Shown here in pieces: positions 35,105 to 43,851 of a stretch of 49,299 bases of DNA (its first letter is position 1; each line of letters opens with the position of its first letter). The notes under the pieces are model-generated. The model ran no database searches, was not told the DNA's origin, and was given only the letters and a program-made list of their open reading frames with translations. Where the stretch lies: NCBI GenBank assembly GCA_021108405.1, contig JAIOQW010000226.1, forward strand, positions 1 to 49,299, read 5' to 3'. Origin of the DNA: Methanosarcinales archaeon (GTDB lineage: Archaea; Halobacteriota; Methanosarcinia; Methanosarcinales; Methanocomedenaceae). Position numbers and translations under genes: made by a program.

Positions 35105-36609
35105 TTATCCCGCCTCCTGGCCATCAGTTTGCTAAAATCATCACTGGTTATAATACCTACTACTTTACGGTGTTTATCGATCACTGGCATGGCACTGATA
35201 TTATATTGCTCAAGTCTGCATGCCGCAATATCAATAGGTTCTGTGGCATCTGCTGTGATTACGTTCTTTGTCATTGCGTCTTCCAGTCTGTCATGTTTAT
35301 TCTTAGCCACTGCCCTGGCAATATCCCATGCAGTGATAATGCCTACGAGCTTATCATCTTCAGATACCACAGGTAGATGACTGAAATTACTGTCCATGAT
35401 CATTTTAGCGGCATCTTCTATACACAGGTCCTGCTTGATAGTAGTGATCCTGGTGGGCATTACATCTATTACCATAGGCATATCCTGGGTCTGTTTCATG
35501 GGTTTACAAACTCTTGTATTTGAAATTCTTTCAACTGGTAGTGTTGGATAGAACTTACCTTGTTTAACCCATTCTTTCAATTCAGTTGCAATGGCTCTGG
35601 CATCATGGAAGCTGGATAAGGGTGAAGTAGGGATATCATGACCGTTAATATCGATCATTCCTGATTTTAATTCTTCATAGGTCACATTACGCAATACCGG
35701 TTTGTTAAATCGTAATACACTATAGTCAAGGATACTGGTTGTGATGTCTGCATCAGTCACTGCAGTAGCCTTTGCCAGATCGCTATTAAGTATAGGTATA
35801 GGTATTCCGATTCCCACATATAGTGATGTACCGTATCCATTGAATGTAGCACCCCTAATATATTTTTTATCCATTTTTTTCAGATCTCCCTGTACCATCA
35901 GAGTCCCAAACTGATCACCGGGATCATGCTGTGTACCTTCACCTGTGACATATCCCTGTGTACCGCTAAGAAAGATCCTTGTGCCCATACCTATGGTCCT
36001 GTATTCCGGATCATTGGATAGTGGTGAAAGTACACCTGAGCCGGAATATGTTATATTAGTGCAATTGGGAAGCAAGGTACCCATATATGTATACAGGGTC
36101 CGGTTAGAACTATTGGAAGCACAGGCATATTTCTGATAGGCATTTCTGGGATTCATCATTATTGCCTGATTGAGATCTTCAATTGTGAGTGTGGTGTCCA
36201 GTAGTTTGCGCGGGTAGCAGTCAGTTCCCTGTGATATGGCATGGATATCAATTGACTTGCCGCTAACAAGATCCTCGATCACATGTGCTCCTCCATATTT
36301 CATTCCCTGTGTGCTGCTTAATTGTGCTGCACCTATATATGCATCAACTGCAGCTACACCTGTGTATGCTTCAACATCATTGAGCCATAATCTTTGCATT
36401 TTAATAGGTGGATCGGAATGTCCGAAGTTCAACCATACACCTGATGAGCACATAGCACCAAAAGTACCGGTAGTAACAATATCCACTTCCTTAGCAGCTT
36501 GTTCTGGTCCCAGTTGTGATACTATATCAGGCATTTCTTCGGCCGTGACAACATGAACGCTGCCGTCAGCAATCCTGGTATTAATGTCTTCAATGGTCTT
36601 CTCTGTCAT
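35101..36609 (-). CDS. L-aspartate semialdehyde sulfurtransferase (DUF39 with CBS domains)
   Basis: The 502-aa protein is the homocysteine-synthesis enzyme of methanogens (COG1900/DUF39), which places sulfur on aspartate semialdehyde without O-acetyl or O-phospho-homoserine. Features are TTGTFGAMCSSGVWLNFGHSD, the Cys-containing QGTDCYPRKL and NAYQKYACASNSSNRTLYTYMG, and two C-terminal CBS domains (about 385-500, DNFSHLPVVSEDDKLVGIIT and QYNISAMPVIDKHRKVVGIIT) for nucleotide or cofactor sensing. ATG 36609 is preferred over a GTG at 36618, with a GTGAT ribosome-type site between. It overlaps the ferredoxin partner. Confidence 0.92.
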   Translation of the reverse strand: MTEKTIEDINTRIADGSVHVVTAEEMPDIVSQLGPEQAAKEVDIVTTGTFGAMCSSGVWLNFGHSDPPIKMQRLWLNDVEAYTGVAAVDAYIGAAQLSSTQGMKYGGAHVIEDLVSGKSIDIHAISQGTDCYPRKLLDTTLTIEDLNQAIMMNPRNAYQKYACASNSSNRTLYTYMGTLLPNCTNITYSGSGVLSPLSNDPEYRTIGMGTRIFLSGTQGYVTGEGTQHDPGDQFGTLMVQGDLKKMDKKYIRGATFNGYGTSLYVGIGIPIPILNSDLAKATAVTDADITTSILDYSVLRFNKPVLRNVTYEELKSGMIDINGHDIPTSPLSSFHDARAIATELKEWVKQGKFYPTLPVERISNTRVCKPMKQTQDMPMVIDVMPTRITTIKQDLCIEDAAKMIMDSNFSHLPVVSEDDKLVGIITAWDIARAVAKNKHDRLEDAMTKNVITADATEPIDIAACRLEQYNISAMPVIDKHRKVVGIITSDDFSKLMARRRDK

Positions 36610-36769
36610 GGAAATCACTTTTCATGGTAATATTAATGCATGATATATATTACTTATGGTTATGATACCATACATATATCTGCTACCTTCTGTTGCTATG
36701 GTGAAAAGGTACTGCCTGTTATCACGATAGTATCTTGACTATATTAAAGAACATTGGTAAAGCAAAGAA

Positions 36770-36836
36770 TAAAATCCTCGCTTACGCTCGGATTTTCTTG
36801 ACTAAGGCTCTTAAAAGAGCCGAAGGTTAGAAGATC
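36770..36836. repeat. Modular palindromic repeat before roadblock gene region
   Basis: Two modules: AAAATCCTCGCTTACG with mirror CTCGGATTTT, linker cttgactaa, then GGCTCTTAAAAGAGCC and the linker gaaggttagaag. The interval 36610-36955 otherwise shows no gene. Confidence 0.8.
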
Positions 36837-36955
36837 TGAAACAAGAAATAAGTCACATTAAAGACACAATAGAAAAAAAAGTGAATAAAGTAGGCGTTGA
36901 GGTTTAAAAAATACCTTTTAGTAGTATTTCAATATGTCTGAATCTTAACTTTAAA

Positions 36956-37330
36956 CTAAGTAATCAACAATTGTTCTATTTTTTTAGCAGTACTATTCAT
37001 TTCTAAAAAGAGTGGCCCTAAATTGACATTATCTGATGTCAGTACAATAAAATGAGCTTTAGGGCCGGCACATATTATAACAAGTTTACTGTGTTCGCAT
37101 TCAACAACAATACGGTTGGAATGTCCTTTTTTAAATTGCATTGTTATAAAGTCACCGGCATTTTGTAATGTGGAACTCATGGCTGCCAGTGTATCGGCAT
37201 TGGTCCGGGGCGGGACCAGTGAAACCATATTAATACCACTCTGGCTTGTGACAAGTGCAGCTTCTATGCCGCCCATTGCTTTGAAACCGGCAAGAAGTTC
37301 AGTAAGTTCGGATAATACATCTTGTACCAT
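36956..37330 (-). CDS. Roadblock/LC7-domain protein
   Basis: The 124-aa protein covers one roadblock/LC7 fold (VLSELTELLAGFKAMGGIEAALVTSQSG, a middle sheet with ADTLAAMSSTLQNAGDF, and FIVLTSDNVNLGPLFLEM). In archaea such proteins dimerise and act as scaffolds or GTPase (MglA-like) regulators. There is no GTPase gene next to it in the window. It is divergent from HerA with 190 nt between. Confidence 0.85.
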   Translation of the reverse strand: MVQDVLSELTELLAGFKAMGGIEAALVTSQSGINMVSLVPPRTNADTLAAMSSTLQNAGDFITMQFKKGHSNRIVVECEHSKLVIICAGPKAHFIVLTSDNVNLGPLFLEMNSTAKKIEQLLIT

Positions 37331-37521
37331 ATTTAAATCCTTTATAATGTATATTATAATTATACGAATTCATGCTCATTATTATGTATATGACTAACAA
37401 AGATATAAAGGTTTCCATGTTATTATAATAATGATGAGCATACACACGATATATAATTAGTTATTCATATCGCTATATTCATATTATGTACGGTCAAATA
37501 CCATAACAAGGAAGTATAACA

Positions 37522-39165
37522 GTGACAAGGGATTCAATAGGTGTGATTTTTGGCAAAACAGGTACGCATGAATTTAAGTTTGCTATACCTGATACCAGTC
37601 TGGTCAAACGTACTGATTATATAAAAGTATGGCATGAGAGTGATGGATGGATACTGGCACAGGTTATATCAATGACATCAAGCAGTGATGATTTTAATCT
37701 GGAGAGTGCTATAAATGCAGCAAGTGGCCAAAAGGTAAAAAATCCGGAAAATATATTTGAAGCTGAGGCTTTAATTATTGGATTTCGTGATAGAGAAGGT
37801 CTATTAAGGGTTCCACGCACTCCCTTTTCATCAGGAGATAAAGTTTTCACTGCAGATCATGATATGATACGCAATATTCTTGGTCTCTCTAATGGTAATA
37901 TTTATATCGGGTTGCTGGAAGGGCATGATATTAAAGTATCTCTTGATATGAACGGCCTGATCCAGAAACACTGCAGTATACTGGCAAAGACAGGGAGTGG
38001 TAAGTCATATACCGCAGGTGTAATACTGGAAGAAATATTAGAGCACAGGATACCGCTACTAATTATCGACCCTCATGGGGAATACGGTTCACTTAAGGTC
38101 TCTGGCCCCGGGAACATGCAGGAGGTATACAACAAATACGGGATATCACCACAAGGTTATGGGTCCCAGATCACTATATACACACCTGCAAATAAAGTTT
38201 TAAACCGTGATGCTGATGATGTATTCAGGATGGATGGAATAAACTTAAGCACAAAGAACCTGATACAAATTCTTCCTGATGAAAAATCAAGTAACCAGCA
38301 AGGTATCCTGTATGAAGCTATTACTAAACTAAAAGCCGAGACTGATCGCTATACAATTGATGATATCATATTCGAGGTAGGAAACAATAAGAGCAAATTG
38401 AAATGGAGCGTGATAGCATCATTAGAATCTATCAAGGAGTCCGAGATCCTATCAGAACATCCCACTAAAATAACACAACTCTTTTCACCTGATAAGGCAT
38501 CGATTATAGATATGAAAGGTGTATCTCCACCACTTCAGGGTATGATTGTGGCAAAACTGTGCAATGATCTGTTCGAGGCCAGGAAAATGGGTAAAATACC
38601 TCCCGGGATGCTGGTAGTGGAAGAAGCCCATAATTTTTGCCCTGAAAGGGGATTTGAAAAAACTGCCAGTACTGAGATATTGCGTACTATAGCTTCAGAG
38701 GGCAGGAAATTCGGACTGGGCATGATGGTCATTAGCCAGCGGCCGGCACGGATAGATAAGAATGTGTTAAGCCAGTGTAATACCCAGATCATTATGAAAA
38801 TGACCAATCCTAATGACTTAAAGGCAATAAGTAAGGGGCTGGAAGGTATCAGCAGTGAAGTGGAAGAGGAATTGAAACGTCTTCCGCCGGGTGTGTCTAT
38901 TCTGGTATCAAATGACATTGAGCTTCCTGTTATAGTGGATATCAGGGTTAAGAAAAGTAAACATGGCGGTGAATCTGTTAATATCGTTAGTTCATCTGTT
39001 CCGGCCCGGAGTGAATCTTCAAAAGATCCTGTTAAGTTTGAAGATAGTTTAGTGAGGAAAAAAGAAAAAAAGGAAACTGAGATACTAAAGAAACCGGATA
39101 AATCGAATCAAGAGAATGGTAGTAGTTTGTTTCGGAAGTTATTCGGGTCATCTAAGGAGAAATAA
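37522..39165 (+). CDS. herA: HerA-like DNA-translocating ATPase
   Basis: The 547-aa protein has an N-terminal HAS-barrel (about 1-100), Walker A AKTGSGKSYTAG at 154-165, the HerA signature PLLIIDPHGEYGSL, Walker B MLVVEEAHNF near 371, and the SQRPARIDKNVLSQCNTQ sensor region. HerA forms hexamers and with NurA nuclease resects DNA ends; no nurA is visible here. The C-terminal 60 residues are a Ser/Lys/Glu-rich tail without a known domain. The start is GTG with AAGGAAG 7 nt upstream. Confidence 0.92.
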   Translation: MTRDSIGVIFGKTGTHEFKFAIPDTSLVKRTDYIKVWHESDGWILAQVISMTSSSDDFNLESAINAASGQKVKNPENIFEAEALIIGFRDREGLLRVPRTPFSSGDKVFTADHDMIRNILGLSNGNIYIGLLEGHDIKVSLDMNGLIQKHCSILAKTGSGKSYTAGVILEEILEHRIPLLIIDPHGEYGSLKVSGPGNMQEVYNKYGISPQGYGSQITIYTPANKVLNRDADDVFRMDGINLSTKNLIQILPDEKSSNQQGILYEAITKLKAETDRYTIDDIIFEVGNNKSKLKWSVIASLESIKESEILSEHPTKITQLFSPDKASIIDMKGVSPPLQGMIVAKLCNDLFEARKMGKIPPGMLVVEEAHNFCPERGFEKTASTEILRTIASEGRKFGLGMMVISQRPARIDKNVLSQCNTQIIMKMTNPNDLKAISKGLEGISSEVEEELKRLPPGVSILVSNDIELPVIVDIRVKKSKHGGESVNIVSSSVPARSESSKDPVKFEDSLVRKKEKKETEILKKPDKSNQENGSSLFRKLFGSSKEK

Positions 39166-39172
39166 TAAATTG

Positions 39173-39295
39173 GAAAATCCTCCTTTCGGTCGGATTTTCC
39201 GGATTATTACATTATTTTTGATATAATAAAAAGAACAAAATCCTCGCTGACGCTCGGATTTTCTTGAGTATATCAACTTGATATACTATAAAAAG
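39173..39295. repeat. Modular palindromic repeat, two units after herA
   Basis: Unit one (39173-39200) is AAAATCCTCCTTTCGG with its mirror. A 35-bp AT stretch follows, and unit two has AAAATCCTCGCTGACG with its mirror, linker cttgag, and TATATCAACTTGATATAC, an ATATCAAG module lacking its central TATAC. TATAAAAA ends it. Convergent genes herA and the CTERM protein lie on both sides. Confidence 0.85.
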
Positions 39296-39306
39296 GGGAT
39301 AGAACC

Positions 39307-40200
39307 CTATCCTCTCTTTCTCATTATTATATATGCTGCTGCCAGTATTCCTGCGATGAACGTTACTGCTCCAAAACCTGGTATTCCACCATCGTCGGTT
39401 GGTTCTTCAGTGGTCACTGGTGTTGGTGTGGAAGCAACCTGTTCTGTTTGGGTTTGAGCGGGTTGTGTTTGATCTTCTGTGGCATCTATGGATTCAGTAG
39501 ATGTTGGTGTAGGAGTTCCATGGTATTTCCAGTAGTTTGAACTTCCACCGCTAGAACTTCTTCTTCTTGACGATTCCTTCTCAGATAACTCGAAAGATGT
39601 AGAAGAACTGGAGAAAGATTTATCATTATTACAACCGGTATTGATCTTTCCTGTAACATCATATGTACCTGCAGTCGCATCTGTAGAATCTATGGTAATT
39701 TTATATGAGAGTTTGGTATATTGGTTCACATTTGGTTTTGTGTTTCCATATCCATACCCATACCCATAACCAACAAATGAGTACCCAAATCCATATCCAT
39801 CGAATGGTGCATCATTTCTATTTGTAAGATTTCCAAAAGAATCATCCTCACTGCCTACCCATCCATGTGTTTTAACCAGTTTTATCTTGTAATCACCTAC
39901 CGGTTTTTCAGAATTAACTGCAGTACCGATATCACTTGCCTTGAAAACCAAGGTCCCATTGGAAGATCCGTCAATATGGGGAAGTCCTTCAATTGTGAAA
40001 TCAGCGATAGGTATTTTTTCATTACCTCCGATAGTCACATTGAAATAGAAATATCCTGTATCTCCAACAGTTGTAGGCATATTAGTTGTATCTACTTTAA
40101 CAGTAACTGCACCGGCCGGTTCGGAAATAATGAGCATTAGTATAACTAACATAGTTATGACAACACTAATAATACGGCTTTTGTTTTGTGATTGTTTCAT
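39307..40200 (-). CDS. Secreted surface protein with PGF-CTERM-like anchor
   Basis: The 297-aa protein has a signal peptide (KSRIISVVITMLVILMLII, cleavage near SEPAGA), an extracellular beta-rich region, a Tyr/Gly run (GYGYGYGYG, from tandem ccatac/ccatat DNA near 39741-39790), a Ser/Arg patch (SRRRSSSGGSS), a Thr/Pro/Gln-rich stalk and the C-terminal GGIPGFGAVTFIAGILAAAYII with positive end, the PGF-CTERM sorting signal processed by an archaeosortase. ATG at 40200 has GAGGT 6 nt upstream; a longer frame to 40236 lacks that. The function of the ectodomain is unknown. Confidence 0.8.
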   Translation of the reverse strand: MKQSQNKSRIISVVITMLVILMLIISEPAGAVTVKVDTTNMPTTVGDTGYFYFNVTIGGNEKIPIADFTIEGLPHIDGSSNGTLVFKASDIGTAVNSEKPVGDYKIKLVKTHGWVGSEDDSFGNLTNRNDAPFDGYGFGYSFVGYGYGYGYGNTKPNVNQYTKLSYKITIDSTDATAGTYDVTGKINTGCNNDKSFSSSSTSFELSEKESSRRRSSSGGSSNYWKYHGTPTPTSTESIDATEDQTQPAQTQTEQVASTPTPVTTEEPTDDGGIPGFGAVTFIAGILAAAYIIMRKRG

Positions 40201-40236
40201 CTTTTTACCTCGCTTCATGAATAAATTAAATATCAA

Positions 40237-40655
40237 ATTGACTATATTGATTTATTTTAATATTAAATAATTAATCCCTACTTACAGTAGTTTACTTTCC
40301 AATCATATAAAAATCTTTCTAGACAGGCTGGCAGGGTCTTGGCTGAGTTATAGGTTGGGATTACAAGGGATAGCAAGCAAGCTCATTAATTTAAATATTC
40401 TCCGGGTCTTTTGTTCGTTGTGTGGGTGTCAGGCCTCTGCTATGGGTGTTCGATCTTGCCATGGAAAATATAGCTTCAACGACCCCACATATGCAATTAT
40501 AATCTCAACCTTATCCACAGGATGATCCTGCCCACGAAATACTTAAGTAGCGATCAGGAAATAATAAAAAGTCATAAAAAACCTAATCCTAACTAATATA
40601 CATATATAATACTAAACGATATAGAAAACCCAAAATAACACAGGAGAAAAATAAT
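40237..40655. other. Gene-free stretch before ilvD
   Basis: I see no gene, repeat module or clear structure here. Near 40590-40640 AT-rich sequence with tatatataatac likely contains the ilvD promoter; a CAGGAG box ends it. The part 40380-40530 is of average composition without a long frame. Confidence 0.5.
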
Positions 40656-42326
40656 ATGAAATTGCGTAGTAATGATGTCACAAAGGGAATGGAAAGAGCA
40701 CCTCACAGATCACTGCTTAAAGCTGTGGGTGTAACTGATTATGAAATGGACCTGCCTTTTATAGCTGTAGTAAATTCCTGGAATGAGATCATACCCGGAC
40801 ATATTCATCTGGACAAAGTAGCGGAAGCAGTAAAAGCCGGTATCAGGCTTGCCGGAGGTGTCCCCTTTGAGTTCTCTACAATAGGTATCTGTGATGGTAT
40901 TGCCATGGGGCATGAGGGTATGAAGTATTCATTACCAAGCAGGGAGCTTATAGAAGACAGCATCGAAGTAATGGTCCAGGCTCACCGCTTTGATGGTATG
41001 GTACTGGTACCCTGCTGTGATAAGATCGTACCCGGTCATCTAATGGCGGCAGGAAGACTGGATATTCCAGCGGCTGTTGTTACTGGCGGTCCTATGCTGC
41101 CCGGGTTCGTGCATGATGAGAATAAAGACCTGATTTCTGTTTTTGAAGGTGTGGGCGAGAGGCAGAACGATAGGATAAGCGATAAAGAACTAAAGGACTT
41201 AGAAGATTACTCATGTCACAGTGCAGGTTCCTGTTCCGGTCTGTTCACAGCCAATACCATGGCTTGCATGACCGAAGCACTTGGAATGAGCCTGCCCGGT
41301 TGTGCATCAACTCATGCAGTAGATGCAAAGAAGATCAGGCTGGCTAAAGAGACGGGAATGAAGATCATGCAATTGGTGGAAAATGGGATCACTCCCAGCC
41401 AGATCGTCACCCAAAGCTCAATTGATAATGCAGTCTGTGTTGATATGGCTATAGGTGGCAGTACCAATTCGGCCTTACACCTGCCTGCTATTGCCAGGGA
41501 GTTCGGACTTGACCTGCCATTGGATCGATTCGATGAGATGAGCAGGACCACACCCCATCTTGTTAACTTACGCCCCGGTGGAAACCAGTTCCTGATCGAT
41601 CTTGACAAAGCTGGCGGAATACCGGTAGTGATGCAGCGACTTGGAGACTTGCTGGATCAGGATGTACTTACTATTAGCGGCAATACCCTGCAAGAGAACT
41701 TATCAGGCATAACAGTAGTAAATCCCAAAATGAGCGCCAGTATTATAAAAACACTCACTGATCCCGTACATCCCGAAGGTGGTATCGCTATATTAAAAGG
41801 CAACCTTGCACCTGAAGGTTCGGTCATTAAACAAACAGCAGTTCATCCTGATATGATGGTACATAGTGGTCCTGCACGTGTTTTTGATAGTGAAGAAGAA
41901 GCTATGCATGCTATCATGGACAGGACGATCAAACCAGGTGATGTAATTATCATACGTTTTGAAGGACCTATGGGTGGACCTGGCATGAGAGAAATGTTAT
42001 CTCCCACGGCTGCCATTGCAGGAATGGGGCTTATTGAGTCAGTGGCACTGATCACTGACGGGAGATTTTCAGGAGGTACAAGAGGACCCTGTATAGGGCA
42101 TGTAACACCTGAAGCAGCCCACGGCGGTCCTATAGCTTTTATTAAAGAAGGAGATATTATCGAGATAGATATTCCAAACAGGTCTTTAAATGTTAAAGTT
42201 CCACCGGAGGTACTTAAAGAGCGAAAGGACCAATGGGACCGACCTGTGTCAAATATTAAAAAAGGCTACCTTGTGAGATATCAACGCTCAGTAGGCACTG
42301 CGTCTAAGGGTAGTGTACTTTCATAA
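40656..42326 (+). CDS. ilvD: Dihydroxy-acid dehydratase
   Basis: The 556-aa iron-sulfur enzyme makes 2-keto acids for valine, leucine and isoleucine. Cluster ligands are seen in [14 protein letters not shown] and [33 protein letters not shown] and [26 protein letters not shown] are other hallmarks. Length is typical. A CAGGAG box is about 10 nt before ATG. A small membrane-anchored OB-fold gene follows 2 nt later. Confidence 0.97.
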   Translation: MKLRSNDVTKGMERAPHRSLLKAVGVTDYEMDLPFIAVVNSWNEIIPGHIHLDKVAEAVKAGIRLAGGVPFEFSTIGICDGIAMGHEGMKYSLPSRELIEDSIEVMVQAHRFDGMVLVPCCDKIVPGHLMAAGRLDIPAAVVTGGPMLPGFVHDENKDLISVFEGVGERQNDRISDKELKDLEDYSCHSAGSCSGLFTANTMACMTEALGMSLPGCASTHAVDAKKIRLAKETGMKIMQLVENGITPSQIVTQSSIDNAVCVDMAIGGSTNSALHLPAIAREFGLDLPLDRFDEMSRTTPHLVNLRPGGNQFLIDLDKAGGIPVVMQRLGDLLDQDVLTISGNTLQENLSGITVVNPKMSASIIKTLTDPVHPEGGIAILKGNLAPEGSVIKQTAVHPDMMVHSGPARVFDSEEEAMHAIMDRTIKPGDVIIIRFEGPMGGPGMREMLSPTAAIAGMGLIESVALITDGRFSGGTRGPCIGHVTPEAAHGGPIAFIKEGDIIEIDIPNRSLNVKVPPEVLKERKDQWDRPVSNIKKGYLVRYQRSVGTASKGSVLS

Positions 42327-42328
42327 GT

Positions 42329-42709
42329 ATGCTGCAAAAAGAAGAAAAGATCACAATTGTATTGATGGTTATGTCACTTCTGGTGCTGATCATCATATAT
42401 TTTGGTTTTATTGCAGTCAGTCCGATACCACAGGAATATTCAGATCAGTCTGATATATATGATAGGGTTATTCTATATGGTGAAGTGGTAAGTAAACGGT
42501 TTACTTACACAGGAAATCACCTGATACTTACTGTGGATTCAAATGGAGACCTGATGAAGGTATTTATTCCCGAGAATAATGGTGCTGCCAAAGTCGACCA
42601 GTATGTAGACAAAGCAGATACTGTGGAAATAATCGGGAAAGTGGATGAATATCAGGGTGAAAGAGAGATCATTGTATCAGACCCGAAAGATATTACTGTA
42701 GTGGAATGA
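42329..42709 (+). CDS. Membrane-anchored OB-fold protein
   Basis: The 126-aa protein has one N-terminal membrane helix (9-31, ITIVLMVMSLLVLIIIYFGF) and an outside beta-barrel of tRNA-anticodon/OB type (VILYGEVVSKRFTYTGNHLILTV, DTVEIIGKVDEYQGEREIIV). Similar proteins are found in methanogens with unknown function, perhaps binding nucleic acid or sugar at the cell surface. It lies directly behind ilvD but no functional link is evident. Confidence 0.75.
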   Translation: MLQKEEKITIVLMVMSLLVLIIIYFGFIAVSPIPQEYSDQSDIYDRVILYGEVVSKRFTYTGNHLILTVDSNGDLMKVFIPENNGAAKVDQYVDKADTVEIIGKVDEYQGEREIIVSDPKDITVVE

Positions 42710-42712
42710 TGA

Positions 42713-42844
42713 TTAATGTGCTGTCGCCTGACGCACTAACTCCGGAACTTCACTCACTGGGCGATTCCGTTGTCCGCTCCAGGTACCCTCTGTGCCAGGC
42801 AATATCGCAATAATTTCCCGCGTTGGGGTTGTCTTATCGATCAT
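42713..42844 (-). CDS. Doubtful 43-aa ORF in GC-rich intergenic patch
   Basis: The frame starts at ATG 42844 (MIDKTTPTREIIAILPGTEG) and has unusual Arg/Gln-rich text different from neighbours, with base composition higher in GC than the flanks. It could be the end of a horizontally acquired gene that has been cut away. The rest of the gap 42845-43015 has an AT-rich promoter region before the cytochrome gene. No family recognised. Confidence 0.25.
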   Translation of the reverse strand: MIDKTTPTREIIAILPGTEGTWSGQRNRPVSEVPELVRQATAH

Positions 42845-43015
42845 TGATAGACTCTGTCAGTAACTCACGCAAGGACCTATACAACACGAGAATATATAAT
42901 TAATTCTAAAGTATAAAAATCTTAGGATACCGCAGGTCACAATCTTTAGAAATATTTATATTGTAATAGTTAGATATACCTAATTATTAAAATTTTTAAT
43001 AAGGTGGTATGAATT

Positions 43016-43342
43016 ATGAAATTCAATAAAATATTAATTGCACTGATTATCATGGCACTAATGTGTATTATAGCAACAGCCTTACCAAATTTAGATCACT
43101 TAACTGAAGAAGACTGTCGTGAATGTCATGGAAATGAAAAAGGAAAAACAGTAGCTGTTCATCATGAAAGCGGTGATTTTTCAAAGTGTAAGTCATGTCA
43201 TATTTTTCCACTTAAAAATGACTTTCGCAGTTGTTTTAATTGCCATGTGGATTTTGATCATCATGATGGTGCTCAGGGTAGATGTGCTGATTGTCATGAA
43301 GATAAACAAAAAGGAAAAGGGCGCAGAAATAAAGATCAATAA
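43016..43342 (+). CDS. Small secreted tetraheme cytochrome c
   Basis: The 108-aa protein has a signal peptide (1-22) and four CxxCH heme-binding motifs: C34-H38 (CRECH), C58-H62 (CKSCH), C73-H77 (CFNCH) and C90-H94 (CADCH). Extra His residues (49-50, 82-83) can be the sixth iron ligands. It has no anchor, and a basic tail. Multiheme cytochromes carry electrons outside the membrane in Methanosarcina and ANME archaea. No cytochrome-maturation genes are in this window. AAGGTGG lies about 9 nt before ATG. Confidence 0.93.
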   Translation: MKFNKILIALIIMALMCIIATALPNLDHLTEEDCRECHGNEKGKTVAVHHESGDFSKCKSCHIFPLKNDFRSCFNCHVDFDHHDGAQGRCADCHEDKQKGKGRRNKDQ

Positions 43343-43365
43343 CACCATAGAGTAATTATACAACC

Positions 43366-43656
43366 ATGTATATCAAGATACATGAGAGTGAGTTATCTGT
43401 ACTTTTAGCTGTGTGTGATCGCGAACTCATAGGAAAGACTGTGCGAGGTTGCGGATTAAAATTGGAAATATCAGAGTATTTTTATAAGGGTGAACTGGCT
43501 GATATTCCACAGGTTCAGGCTGCTCTAATGGAAGTCACTACCGCAAACATAATAGGAGAGCGAAGTGTTGAAGCTGCCATATCCTGTGGAGCCATTGACA
43601 CTGGTAGCGTGATAGATATAGGTGGTATACCTCATGCACAGATGTTTCGTATGTGA
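43366..43656 (+). CDS. DUF424 family protein
   Basis: The 96-aa protein matches the archaeal DUF424 family, with ESELSVLLAVCDRELIGKT, SEYFYKG, ANIIGERSVEAAISCG and IGGIPHAQMFRM. Function is unknown; members occur near translation genes in many archaea, which fits the alaS gene next to it. It follows the cytochrome gene by 23 nt. Confidence 0.88.
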   Translation: MYIKIHESELSVLLAVCDRELIGKTVRGCGLKLEISEYFYKGELADIPQVQAALMEVTTANIIGERSVEAAISCGAIDTGSVIDIGGIPHAQMFRM

Positions 43657-43673
43657 TTGACATATTTATAGGA

Positions 43674-43780
43674 ACAAAATCCTCCCTCTGGTCGGATTTT
43701 CTTGACTGAAGCTTCGAAGAAGCTGAAGGTTAGAAAATGTGAAGCATTTTCTTATGTATATATTCCTATAGAGTATATAC
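43674..43780. repeat. Modular palindromic repeat between DUF424 and alaS
   Basis: Order: AAAATCCTCCCTCTGG with mirror, linker cttgactga, GCTTCGAAGAAGC, linker tgaaggttag, AAAATGTGAAGCATTTT (a shortened TGTTCAC module), then a substitute hairpin GTATATATTCCTATAGAGTATATAC at the place of the ATATCAAG module. alaS begins 72 nt on. Confidence 0.75.
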
Positions 43781-43851
43781 TACCAGGAATATAATAATTA
43801 CTATGACGTAAACTTTTTTAATATTAACACCATTAGACACTCGGATATACC

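Noticed and set aside
42713-42844. Structured RNA in the GC-rich patch before the cytochrome gene
   Set aside because: I could not draw a convincing fold or match to tRNA, SRP or RNase P; only a doubtful ORF is reported.
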